The notes: generated by a model from the sequence alone, not told the origin. DNA of 9,705 nucleotides from Bacteroidota bacterium (GCA_026702635.1 JAPPBZ010000055.1:1-9705); one strand, 5' to 3'; positions 1 to 6,172 are shown, counted from the stretch's first letter. Translations and numbers: made by a program.

Positions 1-969
1 CTCAAGTCTCGCAATGTCTATGAGGGAGCCAAATAGATGATTGAGACGCTTTAAATTTTGCAATCCTTTCGCAGAATATCTTTGACGATGTTTTTCCGAG
101 AGTTTTGGAGATCCTAGAGCCTCGAGGAAGCCACCGATTGCGAAGATGGGGTTGCGGACTTCGTGAGACATATTGCTGATAAACTCACGCTGCAGCTTTG
201 TAACATCTTCCAATTCATGAATCTTTTTCGTGTAGATCCTCGACATGTATTCGAGGTGATGCCCCAGATCCTGAAATTCTGCAGCCCTGGAGGAGACCCT
301 GATAGGGGTACCGTACTCACCTGCAACGATACGCCGGGCAGTTCTCATAATCGCCCGCAGCGGCTTTGTAACCTGATTGGAGGCAATCCAGGCACCGATC
401 ATAGCCATAAATAATGCGAGCCCAATTCCGGCAATCATACGGTTTCGCATGTCTGCCGCCAAAGCATACAGAGCACTCACAGGCCGCACCAGTCCAATCA
501 CAACCTCATCCCGCCGAATCGCTCCGATCTTGATTGTCTGTCCATTTCCGATCGTAACTACATCAAAAAAAGGTTCTTCAACGGAGGTGCGAGAGAGGAT
601 ATCAAGGATGGCAATATCCTCTAAGGAAGTATTTTTCCAGTACAGAGAATCATTATGTCCAATAAAAATGTATAGCTCGTCGAGCTGCAAAACCGCGACA
701 GCAGTAGGATCCAGGCTTTCAATCCAGTCGCTGGGTACTTTGGAGGCTAGACCCTCCGTGGATAAGATGAGCGAGGCAAGGTGTTCCGTATCCACGAGGT
801 GACTCTTATGGGCAGCCTTGCGGATGTGGTCACTTAAATTCAGGGTCAAATAAAAGGTGGCACCGCCGGCAGCTAGTCCCACAAAAAGTGCGAACGTGAG
901 AAACATCCATGTTCGCGTAGGAGCCCGGGCTGGAAACCCCCATCTATGAGTGCGAGATGGCCAGACCAT
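1..969 (-). CDS. Sensor histidine kinase, C-terminally truncated by window edge
   Basis: This is a membrane-bound two-component sensor kinase that would autophosphorylate on His and pass phosphate to the regulator encoded just upstream. The frame is open for 323 codons to the window edge, so the rest of the kinase (HATPase_c, with the N, G1 and G2 boxes) lies outside. Seen in the translation: a basic N-terminus, TM1 at about residues 21-45, an extracytoplasmic sensor region of about 130 residues (46-176) with no recognised fold, TM2 at about 178-198, a HAMP-like linker at about 199-250, and a HisKA dimerisation helix with H-box ISNMSHEVRNPIFAIGG. The phospho-acceptor is His269. I chose the ATG at 969, which overlaps the regulator's 3' end by 26 bp, because GAAAGGG lies 4 nt upstream and it leaves a short cytoplasmic tail before TM1. 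An internal ATG at residue 22 is less likely. The overlap implies translational coupling. The class (PhoR/EnvZ-like) is clear; the signal sensed is unknown. Confidence 0.93.
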   Translation of the reverse strand, partial: MVWPSRTHRWGFPARAPTRTWMFLTFALFVGLAAGGATFYLTLNLSDHIRKAAHKSHLVDTEHLASLILSTEGLASKVPSDWIESLDPTAVAVLQLDELYIFIGHNDSLYWKNTSLEDIAILDILSRTSVEEPFFDVVTIGNGQTIKIGAIRRDEVVIGLVRPVSALYALAADMRNRMIAGIGLALFMAMIGAWIASNQVTKPLRAIMRTARRIVAGEYGTPIRVSSRAAEFQDLGHHLEYMSRIYTKKIHELEDVTKLQREFISNMSHEVRNPIFAIGGFLEALGSPKLSEKHRQRYSAKGLQNLKRLNHLFGSLIDIARLE

Positions 970-1714
970 TCGGCCCTTTCTTTTGGTCAGGTTCGTTCGC
1001 TTCTCCCTCATAGGATATCGCATCATTGAAGCGATACCCGACCCCTCGAACCGTTTCAATGTACTTGGCAAAGTTCCCCAACTTCTCTCGCAGATTTTTC
1101 ATGTGCGTGTCGACGGTGCGTTGCGTCACCATCTTGGAATCTGGCCAGATTACATCCAGTAATTCTTTTCGGCGGTAGGCCTGTCGAGGATGCCGAATCA
1201 GGAAACTAAGTAACTCAAGCTCTGTCAACGTGAGTCCAAGATCAATTCCTTGAAACTCAGCCCGGTATTCATTGACATAAATTGTGAGTCCCATGGTTGT
1301 AATTGTCTCAACTTCTCCGATCTGAGCTCGTCGTAGACCAGCTCGTATCCGCGCAAGGAGCACTTCCATCGAGACGGGTTTTGTCAAGTAATCGTCCCCA
1401 CCCAACATAAGTCCACGGACCTGATCTTCATCTTCATCTTTTGCGGTGAGGAAGATGATGGGGATTTTCTCCGTCTCGACTTTTGATCGGAGTTGCTGGC
1501 ATACCTCGAATCCATCAATCTTTGGGAGCATAACGTCAAGGAGAATCAAATCTGTCCACGGGTGGCCCTTTTTAAGAGCTTGCTGTCCATCATAGGCGAT
1601 GTCCACGTTGTAGCCAACGTCCCCAAGAAAATGAGCGATGACTTCCGCGATATCTTCCTCGTCCTCAACGATAAGAATATTGATTTCGTGTTTTGCTTTA
1701 GATTTCTGTACCAT
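944..1714 (-). CDS. OmpR/PhoB-family response regulator
   Basis: This is a DNA-binding response regulator of 256 residues, the cognate partner of the kinase that overlaps its 3' end. Receiver domain, residues 11-128: acidic pocket Glu17/Asp18, phospho-acceptor Asp60 in LLDVMLP, conserved Thr90 and Lys112 (LTKPVS). Winged-helix Trans_reg_C domain, about residues 138-230: the segment TQRTVDTHMKNLREKL is the recognition helix region and ETVRGVGYRF is the wing. A hydrophilic tail of about 26 residues follows the wing and is not needed by the family fold. The ATG at 1714 is the first Met in frame and puts the first beta strand (INILIVEDE) at residue 11, as expected. No convincing ribosome-binding site precedes it; the only GGAG is about 20 nt upstream, which is too far. 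The gene order, regulator first and kinase second, is typical. The target genes cannot be read from the sequence. Confidence 0.96.
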   Translation of the reverse strand: MVQKSKAKHEINILIVEDEEDIAEVIAHFLGDVGYNVDIAYDGQQALKKGHPWTDLILLDVMLPKIDGFEVCQQLRSKVETEKIPIIFLTAKDEDEDQVRGLMLGGDDYLTKPVSMEVLLARIRAGLRRAQIGEVETITTMGLTIYVNEYRAEFQGIDLGLTLTELELLSFLIRHPRQAYRRKELLDVIWPDSKMVTQRTVDTHMKNLREKLGNFAKYIETVRGVGYRFNDAISYEGEANEPDQKKGPNGLAISHS

Positions 1715-1768
1715 GTATAGATCAAATTTTAAGCTCCGAAAACCGCGTATGTAAATCCTGGCAGCCCA

Positions 1769-1798
1769 ATTATCACGAGAGAGGAAGAGAGTTCGTAA
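1769..1798 (-). promoter_or_regulatory. Possible promoter of the response regulator/kinase pair
   Basis: Read on the minus strand, GATAAT (1769-1774, five of six to TATAAT) lies 18 bp downstream of TTACGA (1793-1798, a weak match to TTGACA). Transcription would start near 1762, giving a leader of about 48 nt before the ATG at 1714. This is a consensus match by eye only. The -35 element is poor, as is common for promoters activated by a regulator. Confidence 0.25.
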
Positions 1799-1835
1799 TT
1801 CCCGGACTACGCCCTAATTTACGGAACACACACGC

Positions 1836-1853
1836 GAATCATGATTCATCATG
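1836..1853. promoter_or_regulatory. Candidate operator: 12-bp palindrome with 10-bp-phased direct repeat
   Basis: GAATCATGATTC (1836-1847) is a perfect palindrome. Overlapping it, ATCATG occurs at 1838-1843 and again at 1848-1853, exactly 10 bp apart. OmpR/PhoB-family regulators usually bind tandem half-sites about one helical turn apart, so this could be an autoregulatory site. It lies about 120 bp upstream of the regulator start and upstream of the possible pyrC promoter. A second such site was not found in the window, so the assignment is inference. Confidence 0.3.
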
Positions 1854-1907
1854 TCCATATTCCACATAAACATTTTAATGGACTGGAGATATACCGGCAC
1901 ACGTAGC

Positions 1908-1932
1908 GGAGCAGAATACGATGTACTGCTTC
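1908..1932 (+). promoter_or_regulatory. Hairpin in the divergent intergenic region
   Basis: GGAGCAG (1908-1914) pairs with CTGCTTC (1926-1932): seven pairs including one G-U, with an 11-nt loop in which TAC and GTA could pair further. A pyrimidine-rich stretch follows (CTTTATCTTC). This resembles a weak intrinsic terminator for plus-strand transcripts, but no gene upstream runs in that direction. Its role is unclear. Confidence 0.25.
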
Positions 1933-1943
1933 CTTTATCTTCA

Positions 1944-1972
1944 TTGAAGCCATGCCCGTTTGGGATTGTAAT
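1944..1972 (+). promoter_or_regulatory. Candidate sigma70-type promoter for pyrC-ddl-murF
   Basis: TTGAAG (1944-1949, four of six to TTGACA) and TGTAAT (1967-1972, five of six to TATAAT) are separated by the ideal 17 bp. Transcription would start near 1979, which implies a long untranslated leader of about 320 nt before pyrC. It is the best-spaced pair I found on the plus strand between 1715 and 2299. This is pattern matching by eye, with no experimental support. Confidence 0.35.
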
Positions 1973-1978
1973 AAAAAG

Positions 1979-2299
1979 TCAGGTTGTTGTTCTTCTACAA
2001 GGTTATATACACGTTTGCGGGGTGGAATTGGAGTGGATCAGTATTTGAATGAGGTTACGGGTACTATACGAGATCTATGGAGCACAGCCCTTGTAGCCGC
2101 ACCGTGGCTGCGCAGGAATTCTGTGGTACGCACCTGCACGAGATCCATGGATTGTTCTGATGTGTATAGGTTGTGTTTGAAGCAGATGTGCCAACTCCCG
2201 ATTGTTTTGCAGAAGCAAGAAATCTCTAAATGGCGCTACCAACGGCAGAGTATCCTTCCAGTTCTATCAGATGGAATGTCTTACAAGACTAGGTAGTGA
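1979..2299 (+). other. Long non-coding region, probable pyrC leader
   Basis: The whole gap between the divergent genes (1715-2299, 585 bp) has no recognisable protein gene. A 114-codon open frame at 1952-2296 is rich in Cys, Arg and Trp and resembles no family I know, so I treat it as chance. The 3' part contains a predicted folded RNA (listed separately). Just before pyrC, TTCCA (2256-2260) can pair with TGGAA (2272-2276). AGGT sits 6 nt before the pyrC ATG as a weak ribosome-binding site. No pyrB, PyrR site or known riboswitch core was recognised. Confidence 0.5.
2072..2153 (+). ncRNA. Predicted three-way-junction RNA element upstream of pyrC
   Basis: Near-identical 14-mers, ACGAGATCTATGGA (2068-2081) and ACGAGATCCATGGA (2138-2151), differ at one base and lie 70 bp apart. 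Because their core is nearly self-complementary, 2072-2081 can pair with 2144-2153 to form a 10-bp closing stem with two G-U pairs. Two hairpins fit inside it. P2 pairs TGTAGCC (2092-2098) with GGCTGCG (2106-2112). P3 pairs GCAGG (2112-2116) with CCTGC (2133-2137) and extends through TGTG/CGCA to a GTA loop, with a 5-nt bulge (2117-2121). P2 and P3 share base 2112, so one would lose its end pair. The fold would sit inside the putative pyrC leader and could be a cis-regulator or a small RNA. It matches no riboswitch core I recognise, and conservation is untested. Confidence 0.3.
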
Positions 2300-3586
2300 A
2301 TGACACCAGATCTTTGCATTCAGAACGGAGTAATACTAAATCCCTCGACGGGGAAGAGCCGGCGTGCAGACATACGTATTCACGACGGCCTGATTGTGGA
2401 AATCGGCTCGAATCTTACGGTCTCTGATGAGCGGGTTCTGGAAGCGAAAGGACGGATGATTTCCCCTGGATGGATGGACATGCATGTCCATTTACGCGAT
2501 CCCGGCGAAGAGCATAAAGAGACCATCACAACAGGTTGCCGGGCTGCCGCCTTCGGAGGCTTTACAGCAGTTGCCTGTATGCCGAACACGAATCCGCCAA
2601 TAGACAACAGGGAAGCTGTTCATTCATTGATTAAGCGGGCGGAAGAGTTGCCTGTGGATGTACATCCCATTGCCTGTGTATCCCGGGGGCGGCAGGGGAA
2701 GGATTTATCTGAGATGGCTGAATTGGCAGCCACCGGAGCGGTGGCATTCAGCGATGATGGATCGCCGGTTCAGAATGGAAGCCTTATGCGCCGAGCACTT
2801 GAATATACCAGAGTTGTCGGTAAACCGATCATTAATCATATGGAAGATCTGTCTCTGGGGCCTAAGGGGCAGATGAATGAAGGGATCATATCTACCAATC
2901 TAGGGCTGACACCGATCCCGACATTTTCAGAAGAGTCAATGCTGGGGCGGGATCTCATGTTGGCGGAGTTGACACAGGGACATTTACATGTAGCACACGT
3001 ATCGACTGCACGTTCAACGGCGATGATCCGTGAAGCGAAAGCACGAGGAATCCACGTAACGGCAGAGGCATGTACACATCATTTTTCATTGACCGATGAA
3101 ATGGTTGAGGAGTCTGGCTTTGATGTACAGACCAAAATGCATCCGCCCCTCAGGACGGCCGAGGATGTAGAAGCAATTCGAGCCGGGCTTTGTGACGGAA
3201 CCTTGGATGCGATTTGTACGGACCATGCGCCGCATGCTGCTTTTGAAAAGGAGACGGACTTTGTATCGTCCCCATTCGGGATCATTGGACTTGAAACGGC
3301 CTGGGGACTCACTGGGCAGCACCTGATCGCTACCAAGCGCCTGAGCGTTGCCGAGGCTGTGAACCGGCTTTGTGTCACCCCGCGTGAGATTCTGGGGCTT
3401 GATGTTCCGGCACTTGAAGCGGGAGCAAAAGCGAATTTGACGATCTTTGATGCGACAACCAACTGGGTATTTGAGTCCAGGCACATTCACTCCAAGAGTC
3501 GGAATACCCCATTCGTAGGCTCGCCCATGACCGGGCGCGCCTGGGCAATTTATAATAAAGGGCAACTGGTAGAGCATCAACCGTGA
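2300..3586 (+). CDS. pyrC: Dihydroorotase, class I (PyrC)
   Basis: This cytosolic zinc enzyme of de novo pyrimidine synthesis interconverts N-carbamoyl-L-aspartate and L-dihydroorotate. At 428 residues it has the normal length for the bacterial class I (Bacillus/Aquifex-like) enzyme. Seen: metal ligands His62 and His64 in DMHVHLRDPG, Asp153 in FSDDG, His180 in NHMED, His233 in VAHVST, and the catalytic/metal Asp308 in CTDHAPH. Substrate-loop residues Asn96 (MPNT), His312 and Phe326-Gly327 are also present. One departure: the usual KMNPPLR motif reads KMHPPLR, putting His281 where family members carry a substrate-binding Asn. The ATG at 2300 gives the expected N-terminal strand, with a weak AGGT upstream. 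It is probably the first gene of a pyrC-ddl-murF operon: its TGA overlaps the next GTG by 4 bp. The usual neighbour pyrB is absent. All metal ligands remain, so an active dihydroorotase is likely; a non-catalytic homologue is not indicated. Confidence 0.96.
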   Translation: MTPDLCIQNGVILNPSTGKSRRADIRIHDGLIVEIGSNLTVSDERVLEAKGRMISPGWMDMHVHLRDPGEEHKETITTGCRAAAFGGFTAVACMPNTNPPIDNREAVHSLIKRAEELPVDVHPIACVSRGRQGKDLSEMAELAATGAVAFSDDGSPVQNGSLMRRALEYTRVVGKPIINHMEDLSLGPKGQMNEGIISTNLGLTPIPTFSEESMLGRDLMLAELTQGHLHVAHVSTARSTAMIREAKARGIHVTAEACTHHFSLTDEMVEESGFDVQTKMHPPLRTAEDVEAIRAGLCDGTLDAICTDHAPHAAFEKETDFVSSPFGIIGLETAWGLTGQHLIATKRLSVAEAVNRLCVTPREILGLDVPALEAGAKANLTIFDATTNWVFESRHIHSKSRNTPFVGSPMTGRAWAIYNKGQLVEHQP

Positions 3587-4674
3587 CACTGCAACACATT
3601 CCTTCCATGCCGCACCTCGTTCTTATTTACGGAGGTCAGTCGGCTGAACATGAAGTTTCTCTGGTATCGGCACGTAATGTCTTTCATGCCATAGATCGAA
3701 CACGCTATGCAGTCACGCTGGTCCGTATAGATCGCGATGGTACATGGGTTCGAGTGGCAACCGTTTCCAATACGCCGTCCTCACAGATTGATTTCCAGGC
3801 ACCCGGGGAGTTAGTCTTCTTGAAACCGGATGGGGGATTGGCTCCGATCGAAAGCCCACGGGATGCGGTTCATGTGGATGTGGTATTTCCTGTTCTGCAT
3901 GGGACAAATGGAGAAGATGGGGCCATTCAGGGGCTGTTTCAGATGTACAAGGTTCCCCATGTGGGAGCGGGGGTTCTTGGCTCATCCGTTTGCATGGATA
4001 AGGATGTTTCCAAGCGCCTATTACGGGAGGCGGGGATCACCGTACCAGACTTCAGGGTTCTCCATAACGGAGAGACCAACCTTCCCAGTTATGACTATCT
4101 GGCCAGAGTGCTCGGTAAAACACTCTTCGTTAAGCCAGCAAACACGGGATCCTCTATCGGGATTTCCCGCGTAGAGTCTTTGATGGAATATCAATCGGCG
4201 ATTGAAGAGGCGTTCAAGTATGATGAAAAGGTATTAGTGGAAGAAGCGATTACAGGGCGTGAGATTGAATGCGCTGTATTGGGCCGAAATCCAGTTCACG
4301 TATCTGTCTGTGGCGAAATAACTACAACACATTCCTTTTACTCGTATCAGGCAAAGTATGAAGATGAATCCGCAACCGAGATCATCATTCCAGCATCAAT
4401 ACCGGAGGCAGTCACGACGCGCATACAGGATTTAGCCCGGCGGACCTGCCGAGTTCTTGATTGTTTCGGGATGGCCAGGGTAGATTTTTTTCTTGAAAAA
4501 GATAATCGGATACTGGTCAATGAAGTCAATACCATCCCAGGGTTTACGTCGGTCAGTATGTATCCAATGCTCTGGGATTATTCCGGGATGTCGTTTTCTG
4601 ACCTTGTGGATGCCCTGATCCAGGATGCATTTGTTACCCATCACCGGCGCTCACAATTGATTCGCAGTCGGTAA
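3583..4674 (+). CDS. ddl: D-alanine--D-alanine ligase
   Basis: This cytosolic ATP-grasp enzyme joins two D-Ala to give the dipeptide that MurF, encoded next, adds to the peptidoglycan precursor. It has 363 residues. N-terminal lobe: GGQSAEHEVSLVSARN with catalytic Glu24, then HGTNGEDGAIQG. ATP-grasp core: LFVKPANTGSSIGIS with Lys184 and Ser190/191, and VEEAITGREIEC. The omega loop reads SYQAKYED; Tyr259 in AKY is the residue expected of D-Ala-D-Ala rather than VanA-type D-lactate ligases, which lack it. Metal ligands are Asp301, Glu314 and Asn316 in NEVNTIPGFTSVSMYP. The start is GTG at 3583, overlapping the pyrC stop as GTGA, which suggests translational coupling. An ATG at 3607 (MPHLVLIYGG) would also give a normal N-terminus, and neither has a strong ribosome-binding site. 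The TAA stop overlaps the murF ATG by 1 bp. Confidence 0.96.
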   Translation: MTLQHIPSMPHLVLIYGGQSAEHEVSLVSARNVFHAIDRTRYAVTLVRIDRDGTWVRVATVSNTPSSQIDFQAPGELVFLKPDGGLAPIESPRDAVHVDVVFPVLHGTNGEDGAIQGLFQMYKVPHVGAGVLGSSVCMDKDVSKRLLREAGITVPDFRVLHNGETNLPSYDYLARVLGKTLFVKPANTGSSIGISRVESLMEYQSAIEEAFKYDEKVLVEEAITGREIECAVLGRNPVHVSVCGEITTTHSFYSYQAKYEDESATEIIIPASIPEAVTTRIQDLARRTCRVLDCFGMARVDFFLEKDNRILVNEVNTIPGFTSVSMYPMLWDYSGMSFSDLVDALIQDAFVTHHRRSQLIRSR

Positions 4675-5975
4675 TGCCGTTTTCGATTGATACCCGGACA
4701 TTAAGAGAGGGGGATATATATGTCGCAATCAGGGGAGAACGCTATGATGGGCACGATTTTGTGCAGGAGGCGTTCAGAAGAGGTGCCTCAAAGGCAATTG
4801 TGGAGCGGGCGATTGAGGGAGTAAATGAGAACAGGCTGAGTCTTGTCCCGGACACGATCTCGCATATCGCGGAAGTTGCACGCAACAAAGTCGAGCGTGC
4901 AGATGCGCGAGTGATTGCGATCACCGGCTCAATGGGCAAGACCACCACGCGAAAGGCTGTGACACAGGTGTTACAGGCCGCAGGCCCCGTGGTCTCTTCG
5001 ATCGGTAATCTCAATACGGTACTAGGGTTATCCCTCACCTTGGCGAACAGTGATCTTAAGACCAATACGTACCTGGTCCTTGAAATGGGAGCGGCAAAGA
5101 AGGGAGATTTGAAAGACATCTGTCAGTACTTCAAGCCGGATATTTCTATTGTGACAAATGTGCGGGGCGTCCATCTGGAGATGTTGGGTTCAATTGAGGG
5201 GGTTCAGCGGGAAAAGGGTGAATTGGTTCGAGCACTTGATGCCACTGGGATTGCCTGCCTGAATGCGGACGATCCACGTACGCGGGCAATGATCGCGGAA
5301 TGCAAAGGTAGACATTTACTGTACGGAATGGCTGCCGATGCGGATATAACGCCCAGTGAGATTACTGCTGAGGTTTCCCTATTGGGTGAACATGTCATCT
5401 ATATCCTACTGGCTGCATTTGCAGCTGGAACCGCAGTCGGATTGTCCCCAAAAGCAATTAACGGAGCTCTGTGCAGACTGAAACCTGAAAAAGGACGCCT
5501 GAATCCTCTTCCTGGGAAAAATGGTTCTACTTTAATTGACGACTCCTATAATGCCAGTCCAGATGCTGTAAAGGTTGCGCTGGATGTGTTGCGTCAGCAG
5601 ATTGCTCAAAGACGTATTGCCTTCCTCGGTGACATGCTAGAGCTCGGTGCAATGGAGCGTGAGGCGCACAAGGCGGTTTTGCAAAAGGCAATCCAGGATG
5701 TAGACCTGATCTATGGATGTGGTCCTCGAATGCAAACGGCGGCAGAAGAATTGCCCGCAGCGCTGAAGCAGCGAATGCACTGCCTTTCTGATTCAAGGGA
5801 GTTCGAACACGAGCTGAATTGCGGAAGAATCTATCAACCGGAATCGGGAGATGTGATTTTGGTCAAGGGCTCACAGGGGGCGCGTATGGAGCGGATCAGT
5901 CGGGCCTTACTTGCAGAGTCAATCTCTCCAGAATCGGTACTTCCCCGCCAGACGGAAGCATGGCTTTCCATATAG
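4674..5975 (+). CDS. murF: UDP-MurNAc-tripeptide--D-Ala-D-Ala ligase (MurF), compact form
   Basis: This cytosolic Mur ligase adds D-Ala-D-Ala to UDP-MurNAc-tripeptide using ATP, consuming the product of the preceding gene. Seen in 433 residues: SIDTRTLREGDIYVAIRGER with the uracil-site DTR; P-loop ITGSMGKTTT (Lys89); GNLN; EMGA (Glu137); NVRGVHLE (His167); the carbamylated-lysine motif REKGE (Lys181); IDDSYNASPDA (289-299); LGDMLELG; and KGSQGARME. Three oddities. The N-terminal domain begins only five residues before DTR, about 30 residues shorter than in E. coli MurF. The strand region of the central domain, between residues 223 and 240, is about 15 residues short. The HNxxN motif reads HVIYI (240-244), so both Asn residues that usually contact adenine are replaced. 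An in-frame TGA at 4599 and the lack of an intervening ATG, GTG or TTG fix the ATG at 4674. That ATG overlaps the ddl stop (TAATG). Confidence 0.92.
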   Translation: MPFSIDTRTLREGDIYVAIRGERYDGHDFVQEAFRRGASKAIVERAIEGVNENRLSLVPDTISHIAEVARNKVERADARVIAITGSMGKTTTRKAVTQVLQAAGPVVSSIGNLNTVLGLSLTLANSDLKTNTYLVLEMGAAKKGDLKDICQYFKPDISIVTNVRGVHLEMLGSIEGVQREKGELVRALDATGIACLNADDPRTRAMIAECKGRHLLYGMAADADITPSEITAEVSLLGEHVIYILLAAFAAGTAVGLSPKAINGALCRLKPEKGRLNPLPGKNGSTLIDDSYNASPDAVKVALDVLRQQIAQRRIAFLGDMLELGAMEREAHKAVLQKAIQDVDLIYGCGPRMQTAAEELPAALKQRMHCLSDSREFEHELNCGRIYQPESGDVILVKGSQGARMERISRALLAESISPESVLPRQTEAWLSI

Positions 5976-6032
5976 CGCGGACCCATCGAACAAGTCGCAA
6001 GAATTTCTGTTTAAGAAGCCAGATTAAGGTTT

Positions 6033-6062
6033 TTTACCTAAGGGTCGCCGAGGCTCTATAAC
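6033..6062 (+). promoter_or_regulatory. Candidate promoter for nrnA-pepA-pdxA
   Basis: TTTACC (6033-6038) and TATAAC (6057-6062, five of six to TATAAT) are 18 bp apart, in the non-coding gap after murF. The start would be near 6069, about 100 nt before the preferred nrnA ATG. The -10 box overlaps the loop of a small hairpin: GGCTCTA (6052-6058) pairs with TAGAGTC (6063-6069), with one G-U and a TAAC loop. No T-run follows the hairpin, so it is not a convincing terminator. An internal promoter would let these genes be expressed apart from pyrC-ddl-murF. Confidence 0.3.
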
Positions 6063-6074
6063 TAGAGTCCTATG

Positions 6075-6088
6075 GGTGATCACCGGTG
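6075..6088. repeat. Overlapping palindromes upstream of nrnA
   Basis: GGTGATCACC (6075-6084) is a perfect 10-bp palindrome, and CACCGGTG (6081-6088) is a perfect 8-bp palindrome sharing its right arm, so the CACC/GGTG unit appears three times in alternating orientation. It lies a few bases downstream of the predicted start of the candidate promoter, where a repressor could act. Chance occurrence is possible and no protein can be assigned to it. Confidence 0.25.
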
Positions 6089-6172
6089 CGTCGCACTCTG
6101 CTGGCGGAGGTTGCCGTTAACGGAGGGTACAAGCGAAACCTTCTGGTTCTGATTGCGACATCTGTTGATGCC

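Noticed and set aside
377..802. 141-codon plus-strand frame over the histidine kinase
   Set aside because: The minus strand encodes TM2, HAMP and the sensor region of a clear kinase here, so the plus-strand frame is its shadow.
1952..2296. 114-codon open frame ending just before pyrC
   Set aside because: Its composition (many Cys, Arg and Trp), lack of a recognisable domain, weak start context and overlap with the repeat/hairpin element argue for chance. It could be revisited if homologues or ribosome profiling support it.
3086..3589. 167-codon minus-strand frame over the pyrC 3' end
   Set aside because: It is a shadow of conserved pyrC sequence on the other strand, with no domain and no gene-like context.
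3583..4674. Possible D-Ala-D-lactate (VanA-type) ligase
   Set aside because: The omega loop keeps the AKY Tyr (residue 259) typical of D-Ala-D-Ala ligases, and no vanH or vanX-like gene is nearby.
6052..6069. Hairpin after murF considered as an intrinsic terminator
   Set aside because: The stem is short with one G-U and no T-run follows. It also overlaps a possible -10 box.
6086..6172. GTG-initiated N-terminal extension of NrnA
   Set aside because: The 29 extra residues precede the normal family start, lack a ribosome-binding site and overlap palindromic sequence. It cannot be fully excluded.
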